Source: Nesterenkonia sp. LB17
Lineage (GTDB): Bacteria; Actinomycetota; Actinomycetes; Actinomycetales; Micrococcaceae
Length of the DNA stretch: 64,000 nucleotides
Assembly: GCF_022565915.1 (NCBI RefSeq)
Contig: NZ_JAJOYX010000003.1
Location: forward strand, 124,001 to 188,000
Reading direction: 5' to 3'
Of this stretch, positions 17,403-26,083 are shown in pieces (the first letter of the stretch is position 1; every line of letters starts with the position of its first letter). The notes under the pieces were generated by a model, which saw only the letters and a program-made list of their open reading frames with translations, did not search any database and was not told the origin of the DNA. The translations under genes and the position numbers were made by a program.

Positions 17403-17804
17403 CCAGAGCCTCCAGAACGCCCTGGGCGTTTCACGTTGGGACCTAAGTCCCTTCACGTAGTCAAGACACGGCAGTTGACTGCTTATTGAAGGCATCGTTC
17501 GAATCGTGAATAGCCGAATCGCTCTCGGCGAGTCCCTTGCACCGGACACGACCCCGAGAGCAGTAAGGGATCCTCCTCATGCTTGTTCATCCCCCTTTTG
17601 AACGCAGTTTCTCCGAAAAGTCGCTATCCGGCCGCACCGGCCGTCATAGGGAACCAAACCTTGAACAGCGAGAAGACCTGAAACTTCTTGCCGTGGATCT
17701 GTTGACTGAGCTCGGGGTCGCGGTGGAGGTCGCACCTGCCGCGCAGGGATGTCCCCCTCCGGAGATCGGCGCTGGATGCGCTGGACCTCGAGGAGGTGTC
17801 TCCC
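17403..17804. other. Intergenic region between BON remnant and sigma factor
   Basis: Contains AACGCCC-T-GGGCGTT at 17417-17431 and a DosR-type box at 17439-17452. An 80-codon open frame at 17579 has no recognisable family, no convincing coding character and runs into the sigma factor start. The gene once served by the DosR box may be gone. Confidence 0.5.
17439..17452. promoter_or_regulatory. DosR-type box (near-perfect consensus)
   Basis: TT-GGGACCTAAGTCCC is a near-palindrome matching the DosR consensus, about 750 bases after the DosR-like gene. The next plus-strand gene is the ECF sigma factor at 17805. Confidence 0.7.
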
Positions 17805-18362
17805 GTGCGTGCAGCAGCTGAGACGAACTTCAATGTCACTGAGTCCTACGCCGCGCACGGAGGGGCCCTCTTCGCGCACGCGTTCAACGCGCTGGGTGAC
17901 CGGGCCGAGGCGGAGGACTGCGTGCAGGAAGCGTTCATCCGAGCCTGGCGCAGCAGAGGGCGATACAGCAGCTCGCGCGGCTCGGTGCGGACCTGGCTGT
18001 TCGCCATCGAGCGGAACCTCATCATCGACTGCCTCCGGGCGCGCGCCCGGCGCCCGGCGCCCTCGGACGCGGAGAAGATCGAATGGGCGAGCGAGCCGGT
18101 GACGGAAGACCTGCTCATCGTGGAGCGGCTCGTCCTGTATGAATCCCTGGCCACCCTCACCTCCGAGCACCGGGAGGTCATTGTCGCCGTGCAACTAGAC
18201 GGCAGAAGCTATCAGGAGCTTTCGGAACAGACGGGGGTTCCGGTCGCGACCTTACGGACAAGAATGTATTACGGGCTGAAGTCACTGCGAACGGCACTGG
18301 GGGCCCATGCTCACGACGGAGGAACTGCCGTCGCGGTGGAGGGAGCGTCGCGCCGGGGCTGA
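17805..18362 (+). CDS. ECF-subfamily RNA polymerase sigma factor
   Basis: 185 residues with sigma region 2 (HAFNALGDRAEAEDCVQEAF, IRAWRSRGRY, RTWLFAIERNLIIDCLRARAR) and region 4 (LTSEHREVIVAVQLDGRSYQEL, GVPVATLRTRMYYGLKSLR). The frame opens at 17796, but the GTG at 17805 is spaced correctly from GAGGAGG. Sequence resembles the SigK/SigL type, which normally precedes a zinc-finger anti-sigma gene; none follows here, only about 460 bases of apparently decayed DNA. Target promoters unknown. Confidence 0.87.
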   Translation: MRAAAETNFNVTESYAAHGGALFAHAFNALGDRAEAEDCVQEAFIRAWRSRGRYSSSRGSVRTWLFAIERNLIIDCLRARARRPAPSDAEKIEWASEPVTEDLLIVERLVLYESLATLTSEHREVIVAVQLDGRSYQELSEQTGVPVATLRTRMYYGLKSLRTALGAHAHDGGTAVAVEGASRRG

Positions 18363-18589
18363 GGTGACCTGGCGGGACGAGGGAGCCGGCTTCGTGACGG
18401 AGCACTCCGACACTGCCCGGATGCGTGCAGGTCTCGGACCACAGACCCCCCGCCCCAGCTCTCGGTAGGAGATCCCGGTTAGATTCGCCGACGAGCTGCT
18501 CGGACGGTGCCGCCTGACCAGCTGTCCCGCTACAACGTGGCGCTCTGGCCACGACCTCGGACGTCAGGCGACCATCGCGCCGGGGCGGT

Positions 18590-18690
18590 CAGAGCGCGCG
18601 TCCACATATCTGCGACCTGCCGGTCGTCCAGGTCATGGCGGAGCTCTCCGGTCGCGCGCAGGTCCTGCGCGAACAGCAGCATGTTGCGCG
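18590..18690 (-). pseudogene. Possible TetR-family C-terminal remnant
   Basis: A short minus-strand reading, LRATGELRHDLDDRQVADM, resembles the late ligand-domain helices of TetR regulators. No N-terminal helix-turn-helix accompanies it. Weak call. Confidence 0.3.
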
Positions 18691-18774
18691 CTCCGCGATG
18701 CGAAACACGTGGCAGCTCACCTCGCCGAACTCGATTCCGGCAGCTCAGCCGCGTGACCAATCGCAGAATCAATG

Positions 18775-18814
18775 CAGCGAGCCCCTCCCAGGAAAGTCCG
18801 GGAGGGGCTCGCTG
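18775..18814 (-). terminator. Terminator of the ars-type flavoprotein gene
   Basis: 15-bp perfect stem (18775-18789 with 18800-18814) and a 10-base loop, starting 10 bases after the minus-strand stop at 18824. No long U-tract. Confidence 0.75.
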
Positions 18815-18823
18815 CGTCTGACA

Positions 18824-20149
18824 TCAGGCGTCGGCCGGTGCGCGGCCGATCGAGATGAGCTGCGGTTCGGGCGCTGGAGCACAGCAGCCTCCACCGGTGC
18901 TCTCTGGTGCGTCGAAGTCGCCCGCACCGCCGCAGACACCGGTGTCCGGCAGCTCCAGCTCGACCCGAGCCGCGCCTTCGTGGTCCCCGGCCAGCTTGGC
19001 GACGACGCTGCGCACCTGCTCATAGCCGGTCAGTGCCAGGAAGGTCGGGGCTCGACCGTAGGACTTCATGCCGACCAGGTACAGATCAGGTTCAGGCTGG
19101 GCCAGGTCGGCGGCGCCAGTGGCCTGCACGGAGCCGCAGGAGTGAATATTGGGGTCGATCTCGGCCGCAACACGGCGCGGCGCTTCCAGGATCGGATCGA
19201 GATCGAGACGCATCTCGGACAGGAAGGACAGGTCTGGCCGGAACCCGGTCAGCGCCACCACAGCGTCTGCAGCGGGCAGCTCACGCCCATCCTCGTCGAT
19301 CAGCACCAGCTGCTCACCGGTCCGACGAACCTCGGCAGTCCTGAATCCAGTGACCAGCTCTACGGCGCCGGATTCGACCGCCTGCTTCGCGCGCTGGCCC
19401 AGTGCACCACGCTGGGGCAACTCGTCGGCGGCGCCCCCGCCGAAGGTCCCTTCGCTCACCACTCGGCGGATCGCCCAGGTGATTCGGGTGTCAGGGTGCT
19501 GTTCTGCGATCTGGACGAGCTCGTGGAGAGCGTTGAAGGCTGAATCGCCTGCCCCGAGGACCACGACATGCCTGCCGGCGTACCGCGCGGGCTCTGCCCG
19601 ATCAGGCACCTGATAGGTGATCAGATCAGCTGCCGCACGTTCACCCAGGGCGGGCACGCCGTCTGCGCCGGCGGGGTTCGGGACCCGCCAGCTGCCGGAG
19701 GCGTCGATGACCGCGCGGGCCTGAACGCGCGACTCCCTGCCCGCGGAGTCGATCATATGGATGGTGAATGGCTGGGCTGCCCGGTCGGCGTCGACCAACC
19801 GATCCCGTCCCTTGCGCGAGACCGCAGTGACCCGCGCATCGCATCGGACGCGGCCACCCAGCACCTTCGCCAGCGGTGCAAGGTAATCCTGAACCCATTG
19901 CGCCCCGGTGGGGTAGCCCTCCTGGGGCGCGGTCCATCCGGTGGGCTCCAGCAGACGTGCCGAGGCCTGGTCGATCAGCTCGGGCCATGCCGAGAACAGC
20001 CGCACGTGTCCCCATTCGGAGACGGCAGCCGCCGGGCTCTGACCGGATTCCAGCACCAGGGGCTCGAGACCATGCTCCAAGAGGTGCGCTGCTGCGGCCA
20101 TCCCCTGGGGTCCGGCACCGATCACTGCGACGGGAAGATCACTCATCAT
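18824..20149 (-). CDS. FAD/NAD(P)-binding flavoprotein of arsenic-resistance clusters
   Basis: 441 residues, two Rossmann folds: FAD site VAVIGAGPQGMAAAAHLLE at the N-terminus and NAD(P) site VVLGAGDSAFNALHELV near 215; conserved WGHVRLFSAWPE. The tail is Cys-rich (GVCGGAG then STGGGCCAPAP), unusual for the fold and plausibly a trivalent arsenic or metal-binding site. Starts MMSD at 20149 with AAGAGGAG upstream; the second ATG (20146) is equally possible. Divergent from arsR across its operator, so probably ArsR-controlled. Close relatives sit in actinobacterial ars operons; the reaction is not established. Confidence 0.8.
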   Translation of the reverse strand: MMSDLPVAVIGAGPQGMAAAAHLLEHGLEPLVLESGQSPAAAVSEWGHVRLFSAWPELIDQASARLLEPTGWTAPQEGYPTGAQWVQDYLAPLAKVLGGRVRCDARVTAVSRKGRDRLVDADRAAQPFTIHMIDSAGRESRVQARAVIDASGSWRVPNPAGADGVPALGERAAADLITYQVPDRAEPARYAGRHVVVLGAGDSAFNALHELVQIAEQHPDTRITWAIRRVVSEGTFGGGAADELPQRGALGQRAKQAVESGAVELVTGFRTAEVRRTGEQLVLIDEDGRELPAADAVVALTGFRPDLSFLSEMRLDLDPILEAPRRVAAEIDPNIHSCGSVQATGAADLAQPEPDLYLVGMKSYGRAPTFLALTGYEQVRSVVAKLAGDHEGAARVELELPDTGVCGGAGDFDAPESTGGGCCAPAPEPQLISIGRAPADA

Positions 20150-20213
20150 CCACTCCTCTTCATATTCAAGAACATCGATACATTCACTGCCTGCTCACCA
20201 CTGTCAGCCACGC

Positions 20214-20229
20214 ATCGACAAATGTCAAT
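20214..20229. promoter_or_regulatory. Putative ArsR operator
   Basis: ATCGACA-AA-TGTCAAT is a 7+7 dyad with one mismatch, in the 100-base gap between the divergent flavoprotein and arsR genes, 20 bases before the arsR start. ATNGACA-type dyads are typical ArsR/SmtB operators. Confidence 0.65.
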
Positions 20230-20249
20230 ATGTAAGCCAGAATGGGGGT

Positions 20250-20648
20250 GTGCCCACAACTCTTCCCGCGATCCGACCCGACGAGCTCGCCGCCTGCTGC
20301 GTGCCCGTGACCGGCGGCCTCGTCAATGATGAGACCGCCGAGACGCTCGCCCGAGTGTTCAAGGCACTCGGTGACCCCACCCGGGTCAAGCTGCTCTCGA
20401 TGATCGCCGCGGCACCGGAGGGCGAGGCGTGCATCTGCGAGATGACCGGCCCGATAGGCCTGGGGCAGCCGACGGTCTCGCACCACATGCGGATCCTCGT
20501 GGACGCCGGCCTGACCCGCGGTGAACGACGGGGCAAGTGGATCCATTACCGCGTGGCTCCCGACGCGCTCCAACTGTTGGCAGGCGCCCTCGCCCCCGCG
20601 GGTGACCCGGTGGCGTGTCGCAGCGATCTCCCGGACGGAACCGAGTGA
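20250..20648 (+). CDS. arsR: ArsR/SmtB-family repressor
   Basis: 132-residue winged-helix repressor expected to release DNA on binding As(III)/Sb(III). Helix-turn-helix region GLGQPTVSHHMRILVDAGLT. Candidate thiol ligands are C16-C17 near the N-terminus and C61/C63 in EACICEMT; this N-terminal CC plus helix cysteine arrangement resembles the corynebacterial ArsR type rather than the E. coli ELCVCDL type. GTG start at 20250. The stop overlaps the next gene by GTGA. Confidence 0.9.
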   Translation: MPTTLPAIRPDELAACCVPVTGGLVNDETAETLARVFKALGDPTRVKLLSMIAAAPEGEACICEMTGPIGLGQPTVSHHMRILVDAGLTRGERRGKWIHYRVAPDALQLLAGALAPAGDPVACRSDLPDGTE

Positions 20649-21772
20649 CTGAACAGCCCGACCCAGCGCAGGGTCCCACGCCACAACCACCTGCCCATGT
20701 GCAGGTCGCCATCGTCGGCGGGGGCCAGGCAGGACTCGCCACGGGTTTCTACCTTCGCCGGGCCGGCCTCACGCCGGGTGAAGACTTCGTGATCATCGAT
20801 GCCGCCGACCGCCCCGGCGGCGCCTGGCCTCGCATGTGGGACGGGCTGCGCATCTTCTCACCCTCGTCCTCCTCCTCGCTGCCCGGATGGATGATGCCGA
20901 CCTGGGACGAGTCCGCGCACGGATACCCGCCGCGCTCTCACGTCGTGGACTACCTCACCCGTTACGAACAGCGCTATGAGCTGAACGTCTGTCGCCCCCA
21001 TCGGGTCACCGCAGTGAAGACCGAGGATCAGGATCCGCAGGGACGGATGCTCCTGACCGGTGACGATCTTTCCCTGTCCGCGCAGACCGTCATCTCAACC
21101 ACGGGCACCTGGGAACGACCGTTCTGGCCGGTCTACCCCGGCATGCGCGATTTCTCCGGGAAGCAGCTGCACGCCGCGGACTACAAGAACCCAGAGGAGT
21201 TCGAGGGTCGGCGGGTCATCATCGTCGGCGGAGGCAACTCCGCGGCCCAGATTCTGGCCGAAGTCTCCACGGTTGCTGAGACCACATGGGCATCCAGCCG
21301 CCCACCGAGGTTCTTGCCCGACGACGTCGACGGCCGGGCGCTCTTCGCCGCAGCCACCGCCCGCATCCGCGCACTGGAAGAGGGCCGTGAGCACGCCGGG
21401 GTCGCCGGGCTCGGCGACATCGTGATGATCCCCTCCGTGCGTGAGGCGCGAGACCGCGGCGCGCTCACAGCCCGCCCGATGTTCACGCGCCTGACCTCCA
21501 CCGGGGTGGCCTGGGAGAACGATGACACCCAGGACGCGGACGTCATCATCTGGTGCACCGGGTTCCGTCCCGCGCTGCATCACCTTCAGCCTCTCGGCCT
21601 GCGGGATGCGCACGGTCATATTCGCGTCGGCGGACCGTCCAAGACACAGGTCCTTGCCGACCCTCGGCTCTATCTGCTCGGCTACGGGGACTGGACCGGC
21701 ACGGCGTCCGCCACCTTGGTCGGCGTCGGCCCCTTCGCGAAAGCCACCGCGATGGCCGTCGCAGACGCCTGA
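20645..21772 (+). CDS. Flavin-dependent monooxygenase, ArsO-like
   Basis: 375 residues. FAD motif VAIVGGGQAGLATGFYLRRAGL, substrate-region RPGGAWPRMWDGLRIFSP, NADPH motif VIIVGGGNSAAQI and late WCTGFRPALHHL, typical of class B flavin monooxygenases placed in ars operons as ArsO. The frame opens at 20615, but the GTG at 20645 overlapping the arsR stop is preferred. It forms an arsR-arsO unit; no arsB/acr3, arsC or arsM is in the window. Activity of ArsO on arsenicals is not well defined. Confidence 0.8.
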   Translation: MTEQPDPAQGPTPQPPAHVQVAIVGGGQAGLATGFYLRRAGLTPGEDFVIIDAADRPGGAWPRMWDGLRIFSPSSSSSLPGWMMPTWDESAHGYPPRSHVVDYLTRYEQRYELNVCRPHRVTAVKTEDQDPQGRMLLTGDDLSLSAQTVISTTGTWERPFWPVYPGMRDFSGKQLHAADYKNPEEFEGRRVIIVGGGNSAAQILAEVSTVAETTWASSRPPRFLPDDVDGRALFAAATARIRALEEGREHAGVAGLGDIVMIPSVREARDRGALTARPMFTRLTSTGVAWENDDTQDADVIIWCTGFRPALHHLQPLGLRDAHGHIRVGGPSKTQVLADPRLYLLGYGDWTGTASATLVGVGPFAKATAMAVADA

Positions 21773-21775
21773 GGC

Positions 21776-22438
21776 TCAGCGCGGCGCCTCGGACACCAGC
21801 AGACCGAGGTGCTCCGCCAGCGCGGGGGCCAGCTCCACCAGCTGCTTCTCGCTGATCACCGCGCCCTTGAGCCCGGCCAGCCCGACGATCCGGCTCAGCC
21901 GGGCGCCGCGCAGATCCACGTCCTTCAGTCGTGCCTCACGAGCCTCCAGGGTTCCCACGGTGCAGTCGGAGAATCTCACCCGGGTGGCGCGGGCGCCGGA
22001 GATGTCCAGCTCGGCGATCGTGCAGTTCTCGAACAAGACGTCGGCGATCACGGCGTTGCGCAGGTTCACCAGATCAAGCTTGCACCCGCGCAGCACCAGC
22101 CCGCTGATCCCGGCGTCATAGAGCTCCGCGACGCCGAAGCGGCTGCCGTCGATGACGACCTCCCGCCAGGTGGACCGCGGAGCCTTCAGATGCGGCGCGT
22201 TCACCCGCTCCCAGTGAGATTCGACCACCGAGGCGGCGGAGAGGTCGGCGTCCATCAGAGTCACGGACCGCAGGAGACACTCGGTGAGTCTGCCGCCGGA
22301 GAGATCGATGCCGCTCAGGTCGGCGTCTTCGAGGACGATGCGGTCTCCCTGGCCGGTGCACTCAAGGGCTGCAGCGCTGCCCGGCGCGAGGTCCTCGAGT
22401 CGGGACGCGCGAAGTCTGGGGCCTTGAATCGGTCTCAT
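21776..22438 (-). CDS. Pentapeptide-repeat protein
   Basis: 220 residues with A(D/N)LxX-type repeats across most of its length (for example DADLSGIDLSGGRLTECLL, CKLDLVNLRNAVIADVLFENC, ARLKDVDLRGARLSRI), predicting a right-handed quadrilateral beta helix. Some members mimic DNA and protect gyrase, but no Qnr-specific loop is evident here, so function is open. Convergent with the ArsO-like gene (4-base gap). Confidence 0.8.
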   Translation of the reverse strand: MRPIQGPRLRASRLEDLAPGSAAALECTGQGDRIVLEDADLSGIDLSGGRLTECLLRSVTLMDADLSAASVVESHWERVNAPHLKAPRSTWREVVIDGSRFGVAELYDAGISGLVLRGCKLDLVNLRNAVIADVLFENCTIAELDISGARATRVRFSDCTVGTLEAREARLKDVDLRGARLSRIVGLAGLKGAVISEKQLVELAPALAEHLGLLVSEAPR

Positions 22439-22506
22439 CTGCCTGCCTCTCGGTCGCGCTCAGCCTAGCCCCGCGGGCAGACATCGCCCGGTGTTACAGT
22501 GCAAAT

Positions 22507-22953
22507 ATGGACCTTCGAGTAGCTTCTTATGCCGTCATCACCGACCACGATGGGCGGATGCTGCTGCCGCATTGGCATGTCAGCGGGACCGCCAAAGGCT
22601 GGACTCTGCCCGGTGGCGGCCTCGACCCGGGCGAGGACCCCGCCGACGGCGTCGTCCGGGAGGTCTTCGAGGAATCGGGCTACGAGGCCGAGGTCGAGGA
22701 GCTGCTGGGCATCGACAATTTCATCATTCCCGGGGAGCGCCGGATCCATGACAGCCAGCGCGGCACACCCCTGCAGAATCTGCGCATCATCTACCGGGCG
22801 CGGATCACCGGCGGGTCACTGACGGTGGAGCCGGAGGGGTCCACCGATGATGTGCGCTGGTTCAGCCACGCAGAGATCGACGGTCTGCACCGGGTCTCGC
22901 TGGTCGACGTCGGCCGCCGGTTCGCCGGGCTGCTGAGCGACGCCGTTCGCTGA
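22507..22953 (+). CDS. Nudix hydrolase
   Basis: 148 residues with a complete Nudix box, GGLDPGEDPADGVV then REVFEESGYEAE, which binds the metal for pyrophosphate hydrolysis. Substrate unknown. TACAGT (22495-22500) lies 6 bases before the ATG and there is no Shine-Dalgarno, so probably leaderless. Confidence 0.9.
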   Translation: MDLRVASYAVITDHDGRMLLPHWHVSGTAKGWTLPGGGLDPGEDPADGVVREVFEESGYEAEVEELLGIDNFIIPGERRIHDSQRGTPLQNLRIIYRARITGGSLTVEPEGSTDDVRWFSHAEIDGLHRVSLVDVGRRFAGLLSDAVR

Positions 22954-22992
22954 ACGCCGAGCGAACGGTACGGTCCGGCGTCACACCCGAAC

Positions 22993-23421
22993 TCAGACCG
23001 CGGACTCCGAGGCGTCCTTGAGTGAATCCTTGACCTGATCGGCGCGACGGCGCACAGCCACCAGCTCACCGTGACCCAGCCGCACCATCGCGGCGGCCTC
23101 TGCGGTGGTGGCCAGGTGATTCGCCGCCCGCGAGAGCGACGAATGCAGCTTCGTGGCCCCGCCGGGCACCTGCAGGCCGTCGCTGAAATGACTGATCTGC
23201 GCCTTGCGGCAGAGCTCGTAGACGGTGTCCAGCTGCTCGGCCAGCTCATCGCCGACCAGCACCAGCTGGCTGTAGGCCGCGTCGTCCTTCACGCCCTCGA
23301 TCACCTGGTGGTACCGGTTCAGGCCGCGCACGTAGCGATCGTGGGCCTGCCGCCACAGTCCCTTGCCCAGCTCTTTGTCGAGGCGGCGGGCGCGGCGGCG
23401 GCGAGGAAAGAGCTTCATCAT
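22993..23421 (-). CDS. Conserved hypothetical helical protein
   Basis: 142 residues, almost wholly helical, starting with a basic run (MMKLFPRRRRARRLDKELGK) and no transmembrane segment. No family recognised. High third-position GC and its clean fit between nudix and the quinone reductase support a real gene. Confidence 0.65.
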   Translation of the reverse strand: MMKLFPRRRRARRLDKELGKGLWRQAHDRYVRGLNRYHQVIEGVKDDAAYSQLVLVGDELAEQLDTVYELCRKAQISHFSDGLQVPGGATKLHSSLSRAANHLATTAEAAAMVRLGHGELVAVRRRADQVKDSLKDASESAV

Positions 23422-23473
23422 GATGCCCGAGAGTCTATCGAATCCGGCCCTCCCTCAACGCAACAGGGGTCGA

Positions 23474-24463
23474 TCACGTCATGGTCAGCAGGACCTTGCC
23501 GGTGTGGGTGCCGGAGTCGAAGTACTCATGCGCCGCAGCGGCCTGCTCCAGCGGGAAGGTCTTGTCGGTCTGGATCCTGATCTGCCCGGATTCGATCAGC
23601 GGCCAGATCTCGGCACCCACGGCCTGCACGATCTCGGCCTTGGCCTCGGCATCCCGGGAGCGCAGGGTGGTCGCGATGATGCGCAGCCGCTTGGCCAGCA
23701 TCAGCCCCAGGTCCAGCTCGGCGGTGCGTCCACCCTGCAGCCCGATGATCACCAGTCGCCCGGCGGTGGCCAGTGAGCGCAGGTTGGTCTCGAGGTACTT
23801 CGCCCCGACGACGTCGAGGATCACATCCACCCCGCGGCCCTCGGTGAGCTCCTGGACCCGTGCACCGAGGTCCTCCTCGCGGTAGTTGATGACGTGGTCC
23901 GCCCCGAGCTCGACGGCGAGGCTCGCCTTGTCCGCGGAACCGACGGTGGTCAGCACCTCCGCTCCGAGCCCGTGCAGATACTGCAGCGCGAAGGATCCGA
24001 TCCCTCCGGTCCCGCCGTGGACCAGCACGGTGTCCCCCGGCTTCACCTGAGCTTCGCCGCGCAGGTTCGAGTGCACGGTGGCGGCCACCTCGATCAGACC
24101 TGCGGCGTCGGTGAGGCTGACTCCGGCCGGCACCGGCAGCACATGGCGGGCATCGACGACCACCTTCTCGGCGTAGCCGCCACCGGCCAGCAGCGCCACG
24201 ACTGCCTTGCCGATCAGCTCCTCCACGATGACACCACTGCCCTGACCTGCGGCGATGACTCGGCCTGAGACTTCCAGCCCGGGGATCTCGGAGGCGCCCC
24301 TCGGGGGCGGATACACCCCGAGGCGCTGCATCACGTCAGCACGGTTCAGTCCCGCGGCGGCGACCTCGATCAGCACCTGCCCGGTTGCCGGCGTGGGGTC
24401 TGCCTGCTCGGCGAGGGCGATGACCTCTGGTCCACCGGCGTCGCTGTACTGCACTGCTCGCAT
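23474..24463 (-). CDS. NAD(P)H:quinone oxidoreductase, zinc-independent MDR family
   Basis: 329 residues, PIG3/QOR type. GroES-like N-domain (AAAGLNRADVMQRLGVYPPP), Rossmann motif VLVHGGTGGIGSFALQ, and VDVILDVVGAKYLETNL; the catalytic zinc ligands of alcohol dehydrogenases are missing, as expected. The frame is open to 24691, but conserved sequence begins MRAVQYSDAGGPEVI at the ATG at 24463. Likely reduces quinones with NADPH. Confidence 0.88.
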   Translation of the reverse strand: MRAVQYSDAGGPEVIALAEQADPTPATGQVLIEVAAAGLNRADVMQRLGVYPPPRGASEIPGLEVSGRVIAAGQGSGVIVEELIGKAVVALLAGGGYAEKVVVDARHVLPVPAGVSLTDAAGLIEVAATVHSNLRGEAQVKPGDTVLVHGGTGGIGSFALQYLHGLGAEVLTTVGSADKASLAVELGADHVINYREEDLGARVQELTEGRGVDVILDVVGAKYLETNLRSLATAGRLVIIGLQGGRTAELDLGLMLAKRLRIIATTLRSRDAEAKAEIVQAVGAEIWPLIESGQIRIQTDKTFPLEQAAAAHEYFDSGTHTGKVLLTMT

Positions 24464-24565
24464 GCTCTCGCTCCTCAACTCGATCCGTCCCTGGGACTCA
24501 CGTATAGTCTGTGTCTGGAGTTTTCCACGAAACGCTGGAGAGCTCCATGTCGGCTGAAATGCCAA

Positions 24566-24653
24566 GGAGCGCTGTCCGAGCGGCCGAAGGAGCTGGTCTT
24601 GAAAACCAGTGTGCGGCAACCCCGCACCGTGGGTTCGAATCCCACGCGCTCCG
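24566..24653 (+). tRNA. tRNA-Ser (anticodon TGA)
   Basis: Class II tRNA of 88 nt with long variable arm. Acceptor GGAGCGC (24566-24572) pairs with GCGCTCC (24646-24652); anticodon stem CTGGT/ACCAG, loop CTTGAAA with TGA at 24600-24602; T-loop TTCGAAT. Confidence 0.96.
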
Positions 24654-24665
24654 CTCAATGAGAAG

Positions 24666-24691
24666 GTGGGGTCCCGCGGCCGGGACCCCAC
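24666..24691 (+). terminator. Hairpin downstream of tRNA-Ser
   Basis: 11-bp perfect stem (24666-24676 with 24681-24691) with a CGGC loop, 13 bases after the tRNA; no U-tract. Confidence 0.6.
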
Positions 24692-24767
24692 TCAGGTTCT
24701 CGAAGCAGGTCTGAAAAGTTCGTCCCGTCCCGACCACGCGGACACCGGTGGTGAAGCGGAGGTGCGG

Positions 24768-25982
24768 ATGCGCAAGGAATCGGCTGGGCCGGGACTGCTG
24801 AGCATCCTGCTCGGCGCCGTGGCCGTCGGCCCGCTGCTGCTCTACGGGCTCAGCGCCACCAGCGAAGAGATCATCACCGACCTCGGCATCAACGAGGCGC
24901 AGTTCGGGCTGCTGGCCACCGTCTGCTTCGCCTGCGCCGCGGTCGGCAATGCCACGCTGGGACGACTGGCTGACCGTCACTCGGATCTCGCGCTGATGAC
25001 AGTGATCTTCTTGATCGCTTCCGTGGCGCTGGGTCTCGCCGGGGTCCCCGGCGGCTACATGGTGCTCATCGTCGCCGCCGGCCTCTCCGGGGTCGCCCAG
25101 TCCTTCCCCAATGGAGTCACCAATCGGATCCTGCTGGAGCGGGTGCCGGCGAATAGACGCATCGGCTGGGTCGGGGTCAAACAGTCCGGGGTCCAGGTCA
25201 GCCAGCTGGTGGCCAGCCTGAGCTTCCCGCTGTTGGCGGTGCTGATCGGCTGGCGCGGCACCGCGCTGCTTGCCGCCCTGCTGCCGCTGGTGCTGCTGGT
25301 GCTGACCTGGCGCATCCTGCGCACCGTCCCGCTGCTGCATCCGACTCGGAATGCCCCAGCGACGTCCGACGCATCCTCGGAGACCCCAGGCCCACCCCGC
25401 GGGCACTCCGCCGCGGTCTGGGCACTGGCGGCGTTCGGCTGCCTCAATGGGATCGGCGTGCAGGCGACCAACGTCTACCTCCCGCTCTTCGCGGTCCGCG
25501 AGCTCGACTTCTCGCTGGTCCTCGGCGGCGCCACCGCCGCCGTCGCCGGTGTGGTCGGGGTGACCGCCCGAATCGGGTGGGCGCGGGTGATGGCTCGAGG
25601 CACCTCCGGGCCGCTGCTGCTGCTGATACTGGCACTGACCGCGCTGGCCGGCGTCGGCGCCTTCCTCGGTGCCGACGCCACCGGCTGGTCCCCGCTGCTC
25701 TGGACCGCGGTGGTGCTCCACGGCGCCTCGGCCCTCGGCGTCTCGGTGGTGCTGATGAGCGTGCTGCTGCGCAGCATCCCCTCCGCGAAGATGGCCTCCT
25801 CCAGCGGAGTGGTCACCGCCGGAATGTTCACCGGATTCGCGATCGGTCCGCTCGGCATGGGCCTGCTGATCAGTTCGGGCGGAGGCTTCACGTTGGGCTG
25901 GCTCGCCGTGGGCGTCGTCTACCTGCTCTCCACGCTGCTGGCAGTGATCCTGGTCAGCCGTCGTCGGCCTGGCAACGACTGA
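24768..25982 (+). CDS. MFS transporter
   Basis: 404 residues, about 12 hydrophobic helices, with the loop 2-3 signature in GNATLGRLADRHSD and repeat-like GVTARIGWARVMARG in the second half. Substrate unknown. The frame is open upstream into the tRNA region; the ATG at 24768 with GGAGG 6 bases before it is chosen because the first membrane helix follows directly. Confidence 0.85.
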   Translation: MRKESAGPGLLSILLGAVAVGPLLLYGLSATSEEIITDLGINEAQFGLLATVCFACAAVGNATLGRLADRHSDLALMTVIFLIASVALGLAGVPGGYMVLIVAAGLSGVAQSFPNGVTNRILLERVPANRRIGWVGVKQSGVQVSQLVASLSFPLLAVLIGWRGTALLAALLPLVLLVLTWRILRTVPLLHPTRNAPATSDASSETPGPPRGHSAAVWALAAFGCLNGIGVQATNVYLPLFAVRELDFSLVLGGATAAVAGVVGVTARIGWARVMARGTSGPLLLLILALTALAGVGAFLGADATGWSPLLWTAVVLHGASALGVSVVLMSVLLRSIPSAKMASSSGVVTAGMFTGFAIGPLGMGLLISSGGGFTLGWLAVGVVYLLSTLLAVILVSRRRPGND

Positions 25983-26083
25983 CCTGTGACTCTGCGCTCA
26001 GCTCTCTTCCCAGGGTTGCTGGTGAACGGATCCGCGACACCAGTACAGTGAAGTCCGAGCAGACCCTACCCAGGAGGTCACCC

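Larger units (their letters stand above)
18363..18823. other. Decayed intergenic region
   Basis: No intact gene. It contains a possible TetR C-terminal remnant on the minus strand and the terminator at 18775-18814. The expected anti-sigma gene is absent. Confidence 0.5.

Noticed and set aside
17579-17821. 80-codon frame after the second DosR box
   Set aside because: No recognisable family, Pro/Gly/Arg-rich end typical of chance frames in GC-rich DNA, and it runs into the sigma factor start.
18307-18468. 53-codon frame overlapping the sigma factor end as a possible anti-sigma
   Set aside because: No zinc-finger HxxxCxxC motif and no membrane helix.
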